64,000 nucleotides of DNA from Hormiphora californensis. Its lineage: Eukaryota; Ctenophora; Tentaculata; Cydippida; Pleurobrachiidae. This document shows, in pieces, positions 1 to 19,334 of this stretch. Each line of letters starts with the position of its first letter. Within the stretch, counting starts at the first letter, position 1. The position numbers and the translations under genes are program-made. The stretch lies in assembly GCA_020137815.1 (NCBI GenBank), contig CM035355.1:4264520-4328519 (forward strand). Direction: 5' to 3'. The notes beneath the pieces are model-generated. The model was given only the letters and a program-made list of their open reading frames with translations. It was not told the origin of the DNA and ran no database searches.

Positions 1-95
1 AGAGAGAGAGAGAGAGAGAGAGAGAGTGAGAGAGAAGGAGTGAGAGAGATAGAGTGAGAGAGAAGGAGTGAGAGAGATAGAGAGAGAGAGGACCG
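1..95. repeat. (AG)n microsatellite
   Basis: Almost pure AG dinucleotide repeat with occasional GTGAG and GATAG interruptions. It is the first of about ten long AG/CT tracts in the window. Confidence 0.95.
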
Positions 96-473
96 GAGAG
101 TCTCATGTGTGTCTGTGACGTCACACGAGAACCATGTCCAACAATACAGTTGTGCATGTGACAACTTTTAACAGGGCCCATGCGTCACACCGGCATCACA
201 CAGTTGATGGTTGAGGTGGTGGTGGGGGTTGCGTGTTAAGTGAGGTCTTTTTGTACTAATTTAAAATGAACCGTACCTTTTTGTACGGGTCATAAATTAA
301 AACGTGCGGTTATCGTCTAGCCGACTAGCATGCAACTGGATTGGCGAGGGTGTGAGATGGTATAGACGATCTGGTGTTCATCATTGGATACTATCCACTG
401 GATTTGAAAAGTGGCTCAGTGTCTATCCAATGGACAGACAGTGAGCCACTTTTCAAATTCAGTAACGAGCATG
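96..473. other. No gene seen; small hairpin
   Basis: No coding signal. Bases about 402-457 form an imperfect hairpin: a segment containing tttgaaaagtggctca is followed by its near reverse complement. The last nine bases (acgagcatg, 465-473) are the left target duplication of the transposon that follows. Confidence 0.6.
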
Positions 474-1956
474 GGCAATTTCTCATTTGCGGCATACGGC
501 GTCTAGACGGCGTCGCAACGCCGTCTAGACGGTATACCGTCTGGACGGGTTTCGGTGAAATCAGCTAAAAACGGTACCGAAATTGCTTGAGACGGGTTAT
601 AGACGGTATCAGACGGTCTCTAGACGGGTTATAGACGGTATCAGACGGTGTTGCGACGGTATCAGACGGTCTCTAGACGGTGTCTAGACGGTACCGTCCC
701 GGCGTCTGGACGGCGTCTGGACGGTGTCTAGACGGTATCCGTCCGAAATTGAGACGGCACGTCTGAAAATTGTATCAGACGTTGAGACGGACTTTTAGAA
801 CTCCGTCTGTATTTCAGACGGAGTTTTAAAAGTACGTCTCAACGCAGTCTAAAGGAAAATCGATGAAAGTACCGTCTAGACAACGTCTCAACTGAAACCG
901 GTCAACATACCGTCTAAACAACGTCTAGACAACGTCTAAACAGAATCTCGCGATTCAGTTTCAAATACCGTCTAGACAACTTCTCCAGCAATTTCGATAA
1001 GAATACCGTCTAAACAACGTCTAGACAACGTCTCAAATAATGATGTCTAGACTCGACCGTTTTCGAAGACCATTCTGGATTACCCATGCCAGTTGGAATT
1101 AGTGGTAGATGTGTGGTAGGCAGTCTAAAGAATTAAACTTCGCGTTGGTGACGCAGTCACCCTTACAACTCGCGCGCGTAGCGCGCGAAAACGAAGCCCG
1201 CGAAGCAGAGAGGTGATTGCATCACCAAAACTTCGCGCCTTACATTCATGAGACGACAATGGCGGGTTGCTGTTTCTTCTTACATTCAGCCAAACTGTTT
1301 TGGTATCTCCACATTCACTCTTACATCCAGCTATCGCGTTGTAATACAACTGTGAGATACTGTTGATGGCTGATACTATGAGACGTTGTTTAGACGGTAT
1401 CTGTATCGGATTCGCTTAAGACGTTGTCTAGACGTTGTTTAGACGGTATTCGTATCGAAATTGCTAGAGAAGTTGTCTAGACGGTATTTGAAACTGAATC
1501 GCGAGATTCTGTTTAGACGTTGTCTAGACGTTGTTTAGACGGTATTTTGACCGGTTTCAGTTGAGACGTTGTCTAGACGGTACTTTCATCGATTTTCCTT
1601 TAGACTGCGTTGAGACGTACTTTTAAAACTCCGTCTGAAATACAGACGGAGTTCTAAAAGTCCGTCTCAACGTCTGGTACAATTTTCAGACGTGCCGTCT
1701 CAATTTCGGACGGATACCGTCTAGACACCGTCCAGACGCCGTCCAGACGCCGGGACGGTACCGTCTAGACACCGTCTAGAGACCGTCTGATACCGTCGCA
1801 ACACCGTCTGATACCGTCTATAACCCGTCTAGAGACCGTCTGATACCGTCTATAACCCGTCTCAAGCAATTTCGGTACCGTTTTTAGCTGATTTCACCGA
1901 AACCCGTCCAGACGGTATACCGTCTAGACGCCGTATGCCGCAAATGAGAAATTGCC
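474..1956. mobile_element. Foldback DNA transposon, 9-base target duplication (Mutator-like)
   Basis: A 1483-base palindromic element. It begins ggcaatttctcatttgcgg and ends with the exact reverse complement. It is flanked by a perfect 9-base direct repeat, acgagcatg, at 465-473 and 1957-1965. Each arm of roughly 600 bases is built of degenerate repeats around tctagacggtatc. The unrelated centre (about 1090-1350) contains smaller inverted GC-rich motifs and no transposase reading frame. Long inverted repeats with a 9-base duplication are typical of Mutator-like non-autonomous elements; the family assignment is inferred from that geometry only. Confidence 0.85.
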
Positions 1957-2892
1957 ACGAGCATGATGCACAGAAATTGATAAAATATACCTCTGTAGCC
2001 CCGGCTTCATGTCGAGCAATTGACGTCAAATGTCTTTGTATCAAGAGTCAATTTATTTTAACATCATCTCCCACACGGTTTATCATCATGTATTGTTGGA
2101 AGGGGGTGTGTGTGAATATAGGACGATCGACTATCGAGAGTTGAAAACGTGAGGGGGCGGTTCGTAGGAAATGTTTAAATTAATGTTCCTATTGTTTTTG
2201 AGTATCGGAATATGAAATAGTTCCTATGATGGTTCACAATCGGATAAAATTTAAATTCCTTTTCATCGGAGTAGTTCTAAGTTCCGATGTGGATAACAAC
2301 ACGTACATTTTCGGTTTTTGTTGTGGCTGAAAAGAAAAAAAGGGGGAAATTTACTTCAAACTATAACACCGATCCCTTTCAGTGTTCAAAATGATATTTC
2401 TTTCAGGAAGCATGTTAATTGATATCACCCAAGCCAACGCTGATTAGAGGATCCAGTTATGGTAACCTTGGCATTTCAGCTCCCATCAAGTTAGACAGGG
2501 TGAGTTCAGGGACTATGGATCTGGGAACGGAACTGGAACGCGCGGTACTAAAGTTGTGAATGAACCAAACTTGCGCATCCTGGGCACGCGGGAAGAAGTT
2601 GCGCGCGCACCTGAATGTACACACTACACAGTACACTCAATCAGTCAGTCTGAGTCAATACACTTGCTGTTGTGTTCCCAGTCAAGTCTCAAGATACCAA
2701 AACTAACGATTCGTTTAGTAAAAGTCGCTTGTTAACCTCACCATATATCAACACTAATTGATTGCAAGCTAAAACACCAACACTGCTATTACAACTCAGT
2801 AATATACTAAAACATGACCAGCACACAATTACAACTCTCTCCCAAGAAACACCTCCCTCTATATTTTCAGTTTATGTTATGATCTGAAGCTT
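1957..2892. other. No gene seen
   Basis: AT-rich sequence without splice-flanked coding segments that I can recognise on either strand. It lies downstream of the VWC-protein gene and presumably includes its 3' untranslated region. Confidence 0.5.
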
Positions 2893-4799
2893 CTACCCAT
2901 TAATAAGACTGAGCAGGGAGAACGTTTCACTCGACTCCGACGATGAATCTGCCAATAGTGCTATCATGAAACAGCTCTGTCCCAGGACGTTGCCAGAGAT
3001 ACAGATGCACCATTTCCCTGCCGAGTACTCCCATCTCTCGTTGTTGGCGTAGGTAACTCCTGCAATATTCAGGGGGTAATGGGTGGTGGTAGGTTGTAGG
3101 GGTTGTGGTATAAGGGTTTAGGGGTTGTGGTAGGTTTTTGGGGTTGTGGTATAAGGGTTTAGGGGTGGTTGTTGGGTTTTAGAAAGAGTTTTACAGTAGC
3201 TTTTTACAGCAATGTCTAACACAAAGGTATCTCTTTTAGAAGTACCTACTCTGGAAAATACTCTGGAATTGAAAAGAAAGAAACAAAAGGGGACTGCTGC
3301 AGTGGACAACATATCCTTCTATCTAACAACTAAAGACCTACCTTCAAAGTCACAGGTACAACTAAAGACCTACCTTCAAAGTCACAGGTACACACGGTAT
3401 CAGTACACGAAACACCATGATCGGTGCACGTGCATGTATTACAATCTACCTCCCACTCCTCTCCCACCGTCTTGATCTCCCCGTAGTACTCGCACGTATC
3501 CGGGCACTGTGAGGGGACAGGGGAGTTTAGTTGGGTTCACAATGGAACAAGAGAAATGGCATTAGGGAAAATTAAACCGAACATTTTTTGGCCACACAGG
3601 GATCTATATATGTTCTGCTATCCTGTGGGGTCAAGTTCTGCACTGATCCCTCACAGAGCGGTTTGAGCCACACAATTTCTGCCTTGCTTGACCCTGTTTC
3701 AAACGCTGAACTCTCACAGAGCAATTTACAAAAAAGTACGGGTACTTTTTTCCCGTGATGGTATCTTGGGAGTACTTTTGACAAACATACCCGGGTACTT
3801 TTTATAAGTTGGTCCCTTACCGATTTCTCGTGGCATCTGATTGTAGCATTGTAACAACTGCATTCGTTGCACAGCTCCCACCACGTGTCGAGATGCCGGT
3901 ATGCTGAACCCTTGTAGTGACACCCATCACACTCCTCACAGACCAGTCCCTTATCTGAGAGGCAAGGAGTTAATATTTCTCATAGACCAGCCCCTTAAAT
4001 CCGAAGCAAATTAGCAATCTTAGGAAATTGATTAAAATCTACTTCAAAAAAACAATTTTGTACAAGTTAATTGCTGTCAGAGCATCGGTCTGACAGGGCC
4101 GGGGGTTTATGGAGCATGGCGGTTGAGGCGCTGAATGGCCGACACTAACAATATTGTGTTCATTCTACCAGTTCATCAAAGCAGTAGCACTACAACAACA
4201 ACGGACAACTTGTCAACTGTTGTTTTGTTCAAACCCAAGGGGGTCTAGCTAGACCAGTCAACTGCAGTTGTCCCCACCCCCTTGTAAAATACGAGCCCTA
4301 TCTAGCAAAGTCAGCATAACTTCATATATTTGGACGCGTTCCTCTCCAAAAAATACGATATCAAGAGCATACGCCTGACCCTATTCTCAACCGGCCGGTC
4401 TGTGCATTGGCCTAACAGCGTCAACTCATCTTGTCTGGCGGGAATATCAGGGTCCGACTACATACACAACTATTTGGGCTCAATGGGGGAACTATACCTG
4501 CAGTACAGGTGCACAAGCCACAATCAGCCTCCATTTGATATCCAACCTGAAACTGGACACCCAGGTACGAGCACCCTTCCTCCTCTTCCCCGTCCTCATC
4601 TTCAAACCCATACTCGCTACTACTGAAGCTGAAGCTCATTGACGCGGGGGAGGGGAGTACTTCCACTGGCTTCCACACTGTCATCATCATCATCTCCAGT
4701 TGACGCGAGAGAGTTGAAGATGTCGATAATGTCAGGAGCAGGTGCTGCCGATGACATCCTTCCCGCCAGGGAGAATAGGACGAGGTAGACAAGAAACAT
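2893..4799 (-). CDS. Secreted multi-VWC-module protein (apparent one-base frameshift)
   Basis: Four minus-strand exons: 4498-4799, 3821-3954, 3374-3506 and 2893-3059 (stop TAG), all with GT-AG junctions and matching phases. The N-terminus (MFLVYLVLFSLAG) is a signal peptide, followed by an Asp/Glu-rich linker. Each exon then carries a cysteine module of von Willebrand factor C type: Tyr-rich start, a central Trp, then C-x-x-C-x-C. Examples are CGLCTCTA, CNECSCYN, CNTCTCTD and WCICISG. VWC proteins are extracellular and often bind BMP/TGF-beta ligands; that role is inferred. Exon 1 reads in two frames: the signal peptide ends at tandem stops near 4620, and the first cysteine module is in the +1 frame. 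Removing one base gives 735 coding bases (244 residues). An indel error or a real shift are both possible. No chordin, Ig or other domain is seen. Confidence 0.7.
3341..3405 (-). repeat. Direct duplication of a splice-donor edge in the VWC gene
   Basis: About 31 bases are present twice in tandem. On the minus strand each copy contains the end of exon 3 (tgactttgaag) followed by the donor gtaggt, so the donor plus exon edge has been duplicated. Confidence 0.8.
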
Positions 4800-4820
4800 G
4801 TCAATTATAATTGAAAACAA

Positions 4821-5729
4821 TTTATATCTCCGCGGTGTGATTTTACGAGCTGGGAGGTGCGGCGGGGATCAAATAATAAGGGAAATGAGGGAACGTGCCT
4901 CATTGAATAACGTGCCTCTAGAAAATGCTTTCCTCTCTCTCTGATACAAATCCGCGTGTGTGAGAGGGATAGTTGATGATGGTGATGTTGAGGAGGGTTT
5001 ATCATATAGAGAATCAGGTGTATTCCCTCCGCATCCTATGCGGGCTCACACACACAGCTGATCCACACCATTTAAATATAAACTACCTGGATCCCCCACC
5101 CTAGGATATTGTTCCGATTGAGCTGGAATTACATCACGTGCAGCTCTGGAGTGGTAATTATACCTCTCTTTGTTGCATACATAATACTAAGCAGCTCTCC
5201 TTCGATGTGACTTGGTGAGAGGGGGGGGGGGAACAAGCTGCAATGTGCAATATAATAACGCATCGAGTAGTTGGAAAATGAAAATGGAGAAGAAAGTGAC
5301 CACATAAATATATGCAAACATTAATCATTCTCTCAGTATCTCTAGTCAAGATTTATCCCTTAGAGCTTCACAGTCACAACATATATATTGAAATTTGGCG
5401 AATCATGCATTTTAGTCTTTCAGTGTAACAGTCCAGTTTTACAGATAGTTTGTTCACGCACGTGACATGTTGAGACGCATGGTTTCTAAGATTAGTTCAC
5501 TTTCAGAACTAAGTCAATTTCTTAGATTAGTTCAGAACTAAGTCAATTTCTTAGATTATTTCAGTTCACTCAGTCAGGTTATTCAGTCCGGTATTGCAGT
5601 TCACATCCAAAACTCGATCTCATGTAGTAGTAGACCTGCAGCACATCCCTCCACAGAACTCCCACTCTGGGGGGGCTAGTATCAGCTGCAGTGGGAATGG
5701 AAGGGGGAGCGCTGGAAGATCCCCCTAGT
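4821..5729. other. No gene seen between VWC and SOUL genes
   Basis: Upstream region of the VWC gene and 3' flank of the SOUL gene. It contains a short direct duplication of about 22 bases (ttagttcagaactaagtcaa type) around 5493-5560 and a G10 run at 5221-5230. Nothing coding is recognised. Confidence 0.5.
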
Positions 5730-7979
5730 TCAGTTCCGGTAATCGTACTGGCTGCTACACACCATAACCTCTGAATACTTGTCAGCAGTGGGGACAGCAT
5801 AACCAGTGTATACATCGTGTACCAGTTCGTCATTCATCACTCCTTTGATTCCCTTCTTTGTGAGATATCTTACCAGTGCCTGAGAGGGGGGGGGGGAGAG
5901 TCATGTTATCCTACTAAAATGGGGGAGAGGAGTGAGAATCACGACCGTTAAAATCTATAGGACACCGAGATTGACTATTCACCAGCTGCCAGTTTGAAAT
6001 CCCGGTATATCGATTATCGGGGCGTGCACGATATATCGGTGTTCGACTGTACTGATTTTACCTTGTGAATTTTGAGAGCCCTCTTCCAAGTGCAGTTCCC
6101 AGAAACAGGAATCACATAACACCTCCTGTTCCAATCATATCCCACATAGATGTCAATTGAGAGGGGTGCCGGGGTGTTGGTAGCAAAATAGGACGGGATA
6201 AAGAACATCATGTAGCAAAACTGGAAATTAATTTCGTTTTTATAAAGAGAGACTTTTCTATTTTCTTTGAAATAGCGGGCTCGTATAAAAGTAACGTAAC
6301 GAAAGTGTCGACTGACTAATTTAGGTTCAAGATATCCTAGAACAATTAACAGTTTACAGTCGAAACGCGGTATACCGGTAAATTTACCGGTTAATCGGGG
6401 TCCGACTGTGGGTCCATAACATACCTCAATCCGTCCATCAGGTCCTTTTTGTCCAATGAACCTTGTCGGCACTGTCCTGTCAATAGTCAGACCCATGGTG
6501 TTCACACCCCTTAGGAAGCTACATGGGGGGGGGAGAGTTGTAGAATTGTTACACGCAAGAGGGTCAATTACAGGTTCTGGGGGTCTTACAACATGGTCTA
6601 TTATAATATGTCGCTCCTAAATGTATATCACAGAACCGATTGTCTTTATCAGATTCGGGTACTTACTTGTATAGTTGCCGATAGTAGTGTGTCAGTTTGT
6701 CCGTGCTGTCCGTGCAGCTGTTATTCACTGGAGAGAACCTAATGTGGGGGACGTAGAGAGGGTGTGTGTGTTAAAATTTGAGAAAACAGCAGGGATTTTC
6801 TTAAAAAATTATCTGGGTACTCCTTGGTGGCTAACTAAAACTTTAGTGAAAACCTCATGTCTTTAGCATGTTTTTGAAAATCGAGCTAACACATGCGAGA
6901 CGCGCCTTTTATGGACCCACGTGGGCCTAAGTGTATGTGCAGAGGACATGTTTTCTCACCTGGTGGATGAGATCCAGTGCATGTCTGTGTAGTCCCTGAC
7001 ACTAACTGTACTGGATATCTTGCTGTTCCCAAGGATAGGCTGGTACCTGCAGACAAAATATAGGAATGTAATAGTCCCTTGGTTACGAAGTGACCCCTAT
7101 TGTTGCTTGTGCGGAGGGGTTATTTCGTAACCAAAATAGTCCCTCGGGGTCTGGTTGTCTGAATTAAATATGATTGCTATTTGTTGTCTTGTTGTCTTAC
7201 AATGGTTAGCTACCCCAGCAGTCAGTATGTGGCTTGAAACACATTCTTACACTTGGTGATGATGGCCTAGACGCGATGACAAATGATGCCCCTAAGGTGT
7301 TATAACACTCTATCTAAGGTGTTATAACAAATAAAAGTGTGGATTGATGACACTCTAGATCAAGATGTGAGCCCCCCCCCCCCCCCCATGACAGTGTCGA
7401 GCAGTACAGCTCTCCTCCCACTGTGAAGTGTTGAGCACCTAGCTAGAACTTTCATGTTGACAGATAGAATTGTCATCTTGTCAAGCTATTGTTGTAGCTA
7501 GGTGGTGAAACGTTCCGCCTGAATTCCCCCTCAGCTGTGTGTGTGTGTTGTAGCTCTGTATGTGAAGTAGCTGTCATAATCTTCCTGTCTAACGATTCTT
7601 CGCTGATTCTGGTCGGTTCTTTAGTGATTCTTTCATGACTATGTATAGCTATGGCCTTCAATCTACTATCTAGCTATTACAGTCGAACCTCGATTTACCG
7701 GGATGTTTGGGGGAAGCTGTTTCACCCGATAAATTGGGGTGCCCGGTATACCGGGGTCGAATACTATCAATTTCCTCTATCGGGGGAAGTTTATCCTCCC
7801 GGTAAATCGGGGTTCCGGTAAATCGGGGGGGGGGGGGGGTCCGACTTGTATACTTACGCGGGGCATTCTTTTCCTTTGCAGACAGTGGGCAGTAGTTTCT
7901 CTGTGTTCACCTCTATTATGTCAATCAGTGGGTCCGCCTCTCCCTGGGCTATCTTGACTAGAAATACCAGCCAAAACAT
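5730..7979 (-). CDS. Secreted SOUL/heme-binding family protein (HEBP2-like)
   Basis: Six minus-strand exons: 7858-7979, 6960-7046, 6667-6717, 6425-6518, 6062-6220 and 5730-5879, in consistent phase, giving 220 residues. The start at 7977-7979 opens a signal peptide (MFWLVFLVKIAQGEA), so the protein is probably secreted. The body follows the SOUL domain: W-I-S-S-T; a G-x-N-x-M-G-L-x-I-x-R-T-x-P segment; FFIP followed by Pro-Ala-Pro and a Y-V-G-Y strand; and a C-terminal YTGY. SOUL proteins bind haem or other tetrapyrroles. The ligand here is unknown, and extra cysteines in the first exon (CKGKECP) suit an extracellular fold. The acceptor of exon 3 is the least certain junction. Its paralogue lies about 3.9 kb away on the opposite strand. 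An apparent 3' splice site (ccaatatag) lies three bases before the start codon. Confidence 0.85.
6357..6408. mobile_element. 52-base TA-flanked palindromic MITE (pogo/Tc1-like ends)
   Basis: A near-perfect palindrome running from cagtcgaaacgcggtatacc to ggtccgactg, inside an intron of the SOUL gene. It shares cagtcg(a/g)acc-type ends with the copies at 7680 and 10079. A further partial copy ends at about 6049 (gttcgactg followed by TA). Confidence 0.7.
7079..7134. mobile_element. 56-base micro-MITE, 9-base target duplication
   Basis: Inverted ends ttggttacgaag and cgtaaccaa are flanked by the perfect 9-base repeat aatagtccc (7070-7078 and 7135-7143). It lies in the first intron of the minus-strand SOUL gene. 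Related copies are at 43832-44408 and 61251-61314. Confidence 0.85.
7680..7848. mobile_element. TA-flanked MITE with cagtcgaacctcgattta ends
   Basis: The left end cagtcgaacctcgatttacc follows TA; the right end, after a long G run, is tccgact. Internal repeats of cggtaaatcgggg point in both directions. It abuts the donor of the first SOUL exon on the minus strand. TA duplication and these ends resemble pogo/Tigger-type MITEs; no transposase is present. Confidence 0.65.
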
Positions 7980-10078
7980 GTTCTATATTGGGGATAGGGT
8001 GGTCACTGGTCAGTTATTATGTAGCTCACAAGCTGCACGGCGTTCAGTGCACGCGCTCTGTGAGGGTTCGGCAGAGCAAGTCCTAGTCAGTAACTATCCT
8101 AAATGTTAATATTGCATATATTAGGGTGGTGATATGGCCCAAATATAATTTTGTTAGTACGTGCTATCGGCTAACGATAATTAGTGAAAACTTTAAAAGA
8201 TCACTTTAAGTTGTACCGTTTGATGCACCGTGTCACATGCATGATGATTTTCTATGAATTTATAAAACTTCATTCCACTTTTAAACGAGCTCCGTAGATG
8301 AATTTAAAGTTTAGTTTCTAATTCTCAACCAGGCCACCAAGTTACACCTAGTTACAAATTCTACTTCTTCCCACGTTCAATTCAAAAGTTCCTCTCCCGT
8401 TCCTCTCAAATCATGCCCTGAGTTTTATCCCTGCAAAAATCCTGTTTCTCAAAACAAGCAACTTCTAGTTATAACATCCCTGTTGAATGAACGCCCCTCA
8501 GGGTATGAATATACTCAAAACATCACGAACTGTAATATTTTTCAATGAAATATTTTTCAATGGAAAGTGGCCGGCCATCCCCGCCTCACGTGTCTTTGAC
8601 AGAACTCTCACGCTGCTACTGCACTGGCCACCAACATCTCCCTTTCCCATTCTCCATCACCCCCCTCTCCTGCTGCAGCTGCATCCCTCTATCCCTGCTC
8701 CATCACCCCCTCTCCTGCAGCTCTCAGAGTACTACCCTTGGGGATTTCATGTGCATGATTATCATCAGTCCTGTTATATTAGTAGTTTCAAATTATTCCC
8801 CTGCAGTTGTAGCTGTAGTTGACCACATTGATGCCTGAGTGAGATCGAGGTCGCGCAGCGAGAATATGTTGCAATGGAGCCAATAGCTGTAGTAGGAATG
8901 AATGTGTGAAATCCTCCCTATTTCCCGCCCTTTTAGAGTCTCATATCAAATGTGTAAGAAACTACAGTTTCATCATGGCCTTTATCGGATTACCATGAAC
9001 AACTCTCACTATCTTCTTCTTCTTCTTCTCACTATCACTCTTCCATATGTTCCCCACCCCCCTGTAGTTACATACACTAGCTGTTACTCTATACTCTCCG
9101 AGTCCCCACCCTTATAGTTATTTGTACACTGCCTTGTTCGACCCTCTCAGCGCCCCGGTTACCAATGTAGAGGATTCAGGTTTTTTAAGTCGTCCCCGTG
9201 CTAGGAGGGTCTGTTATTCTATACCCTCCTTATTTTGAAACAGCTTCTGAACCTTGTACTAAACTATCGACCATGTTATACTACCTTGTACAAAACCATC
9301 GACCACTTCTGCGGTGTCAAATTTGTACTTTAACTTCCTAAACCCAGTCTCCCCTTTTCAATCGTCTTATATCGTGTCTATCGGCTTGCCTTGTTCAACA
9401 TCGGCTAGGAGTTATAGGAGCAGCTCTGCTTTATAAAATCTTCAGTTCCTCCACTCATGAAAGCTGAACCACTTGTAATTTTACAACTTTACAAGGTTCC
9501 CATTGCATTCAGTTGAAGAAGTTAGAAGATGTAGATATTGAATGAATATGTGGAGGATATTGCAAGACGCTCAAGATATATTTCTGTTCAAGTATCACAA
9601 GCACTTCAATACATGAGAGACATATATGCAGCTGTTATTCAGTTGTCAAGCATATATTCCTCCGTTTTACAGAACACTCTGCTTCAACCACATTATGTGT
9701 TAATCTTAACTCTGTCAGCCACTATCCGATGTCTTCCTATAGGATTAGGTCCAACTAACGATTGTTAGATATAATGCTGTATCAATTCAGAACATTTCCT
9801 GAAACATGTTTATGTAGAAATATCGGAGATATATAAGAGGTATTTATTATGATAGAAGTAGAGAAAAGAAGGGGAAGTAGAACAGTTCTACCCCTCATGG
9901 CACAAAGCGGCAATATATCTAGACAGTCTGGATATATCCCCTGTGCGGGTGATATCAATGGATTCAGTATGCTTGTTAACAAAGGGAGACTTCAAGTCTG
10001 CAGATCTGCTCTACAAGCTACTATTCAGAAAACGCAATTCCTTTTCTGTCAATTATACATTTGCTTGAATGGGATATA

Positions 10079-10106
10079 CAGTCGGACCCTGATTTAGTGG
10101 CATCCT

Positions 10107-10139
<33 letters not shown>

Positions 10140-10298
10140 ATCCTGCCACTAAATCGGGGTGCCACTAAATCGGGTTCAAATAATTAATCGGGTTCAAATA
10201 ATTAATTAAATGTTAATTGCCTATATCGGGGGAAAAAAAATCCTGCCACTAAATCGGGGTGCCACTAAATCGGGGGCCACTAAATCGGGGTCCGACTG
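10079..10298. mobile_element. TA-flanked MITE with long internal G run
   Basis: Starts cagtcggaccctgattta after TA and ends ggggtccgactg before TA. Internally it has repeated ccactaaatcgggg units and an uninterrupted G run of about 30 (10109-10138). Same end family as 6357 and 7680. Confidence 0.75.
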
Positions 10299-11220
10299 TA
10301 TATCTAGTAAACTAAGCTAGAATTAATACTATCAAAAGTTTTTTTGGTAGAGTTCATCACACCGTAACAGAGACAACCAGCAGAGAATGGAGAGATTTCT
10401 CAAATGAGATTTTCCGAACCCAACACCTATTTGTACCGATCGTATCAAGAAGTGAGAAACTAAATCGAAATTCCAAAAGGCAACATAAAGTGGGCAATAG
10501 AATGTGATAAAGCAAGTAAATAGTATTTTTAACTTTTAGGGCTTGGAAACTATCTTAAAGCCGGGGGTATTCTATAATAGTCGGGTTGGCGATTAAGTTA
10601 AAATATTATGCTATTTTGTATCTGTCATCAGTCGGGTTATAAAGATGAAAGTATTGCTTGTCAGCGGATAAACCCCCCTCATTGTCCTTTGTCATTATTA
10701 GACCGCCGATTCTTGAATCGACCTGTCAATTGTTGTGTCATTATATTCGATCTTTTGCAGCTGTGAAGAGCTGTTACTTTGTCAATTTTGTTTGGTATGT
10801 TTCAAATCCTGAATCTCAAATTCTCCCCAATGTGCCTGCTGCACTGCAGGGCCAGCTTATTATATATATTCACTTTGTTATTCCAGAATTACCAATCTTT
10901 GCAGAGAGAAAGTTGTAAATGGATTTGGCATTTTTTATTAGCATCCAATTCCATAATCATAAGATCTCCAGCGTGTCTGTCTCCTACCATGTCTCTCTAT
11001 CGAGATCGCCCCTTTTCTCCCTCTTTCTCTGACTCTCTGTCTCTAACTACCCCTCTCTCTGTTTGTACCTTTTATAATTCCCCGCGTTGTGTAGATCAGC
11101 AGCTTCAGATCAGAAGTGTCGCGTCTAGAGGAGAAGCTTCTCAACCCCTCAATATGCACTAGCAGATCAGCCGCTGCTGCTTTACAGAGGGCATCATAAC
11201 TCAATCAGAAACAAAATGAT

Positions 11221-11375
<155 letters not shown>

Positions 11376-11848
11376 TTTATCCTAAGATAAAAGTTCCGCC
11401 CAAATAATATATTACACAGAGCTTGGGGATATATGTTGGAAGATTTTTGATCCACTTTCCTCGTCATTCTGATGTTAGAAACTTCACCTCAACCACCCAT
11501 GTTCTGTAAATCTATGTAGGTTCACCAAAACAACAATTTGTTTCAATGTCTCTTCTAACAACCTTGCTCGGCCCTCTCTCTCTCAACCTGCACTGTCTCG
11601 CTCGGCCCTCTCTCTCAACCTGCACTGTCTCGCGTCTGGCCCTTCACGAGACACTACAATCCTTCTGTTTTGTAACACACATCTAACATGTAGGAACGTG
11701 TCGCTATTAGGTTTTGTAGCTGTACATTCGCTACTGTTTAACTGTATCACACGCTGATTGCAGTTGTACTACTCTAGTTTTTGTTGATAAAGCTGAATTC
11801 TCGCTTGTATACTTTGCTAATACCCCCCCCCCCCTACTTCCCTAGACT

Positions 11849-18631
<6,783 letters not shown>

Positions 18632-19334
18632 AATTGTAGTTCTCTAATGGCAAAGAAAGGGCTAGAAACACTTTGTTCTGTGAGTGGAAAGTTCAGATAG
18701 ATAATATAATCGTCGGTCGAGATCGAGATTAAGGCCACGAACTGAGACTGTGACAGACACAAAAAAAGAAGGAAAATGAAATGAGCTTGGGAAGAGAGAG
18801 AAGCATGCGCTGAGAGTGCTCTGAAAAGGAGAAAAGGTGGTGATGTGTGTCGTAAAAAACTAGGGTGGAAGAGATGAAAACGTATACCGTCTGAGTGTTG
18901 AAAACTAGAAGTAGAAGTATGAAAATGTGTGATAGTGTGGTTGGTTTTATTATATTTTAATCAATAGATAATGCAAACGGTGTTAAAAAGGTAAAATTAA
19001 TTTATTTACTGAAGTTTAAGATTCATTTCCAGTGTTACCAGGTAACTTACCTTACTAGTGTACATCATGTACAGTGTATGTACAATTTACATGATACATG
19101 TACATTGTACAATGTACTATGTACCTACACTGTATGTTAAGATTTTCAATTTCTTAAGAGTCAAAAGTTTAACTTTCGAGGAACTTGAACCCATTCCACT
19201 GGCACATAATTATGAACTCTACTTAAATAAATTATTGTTATTTTTCTGAAAATTCGTAGTTTACTTTCCCATATCATACTGATTGTTGAATTTGAAAGTG
19301 AAAAGTTTTAAACACATGTTATGTGTTTATGCGG
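18632..19334. other. No gene seen
   Basis: AT-rich flank after the SOUL gene. It contains a cluster of gtacat/tgtac palindromic words at 19058-19130. The 9-base target duplication of the next element (tttatgcgg) is at 19326-19334. Confidence 0.5.

Noticed and set aside
4590-4700. A small intron in VWC exon 1 to join signal peptide and first module
   Set aside because: Candidate donors and acceptors within the short interval did not give the right phase; a one-base indel fits better.
8487-9117. Overlapping plus-strand frames between the SOUL genes
   Set aside because: CT-rich sequence read in several frames; no exon-like boundaries or domain.
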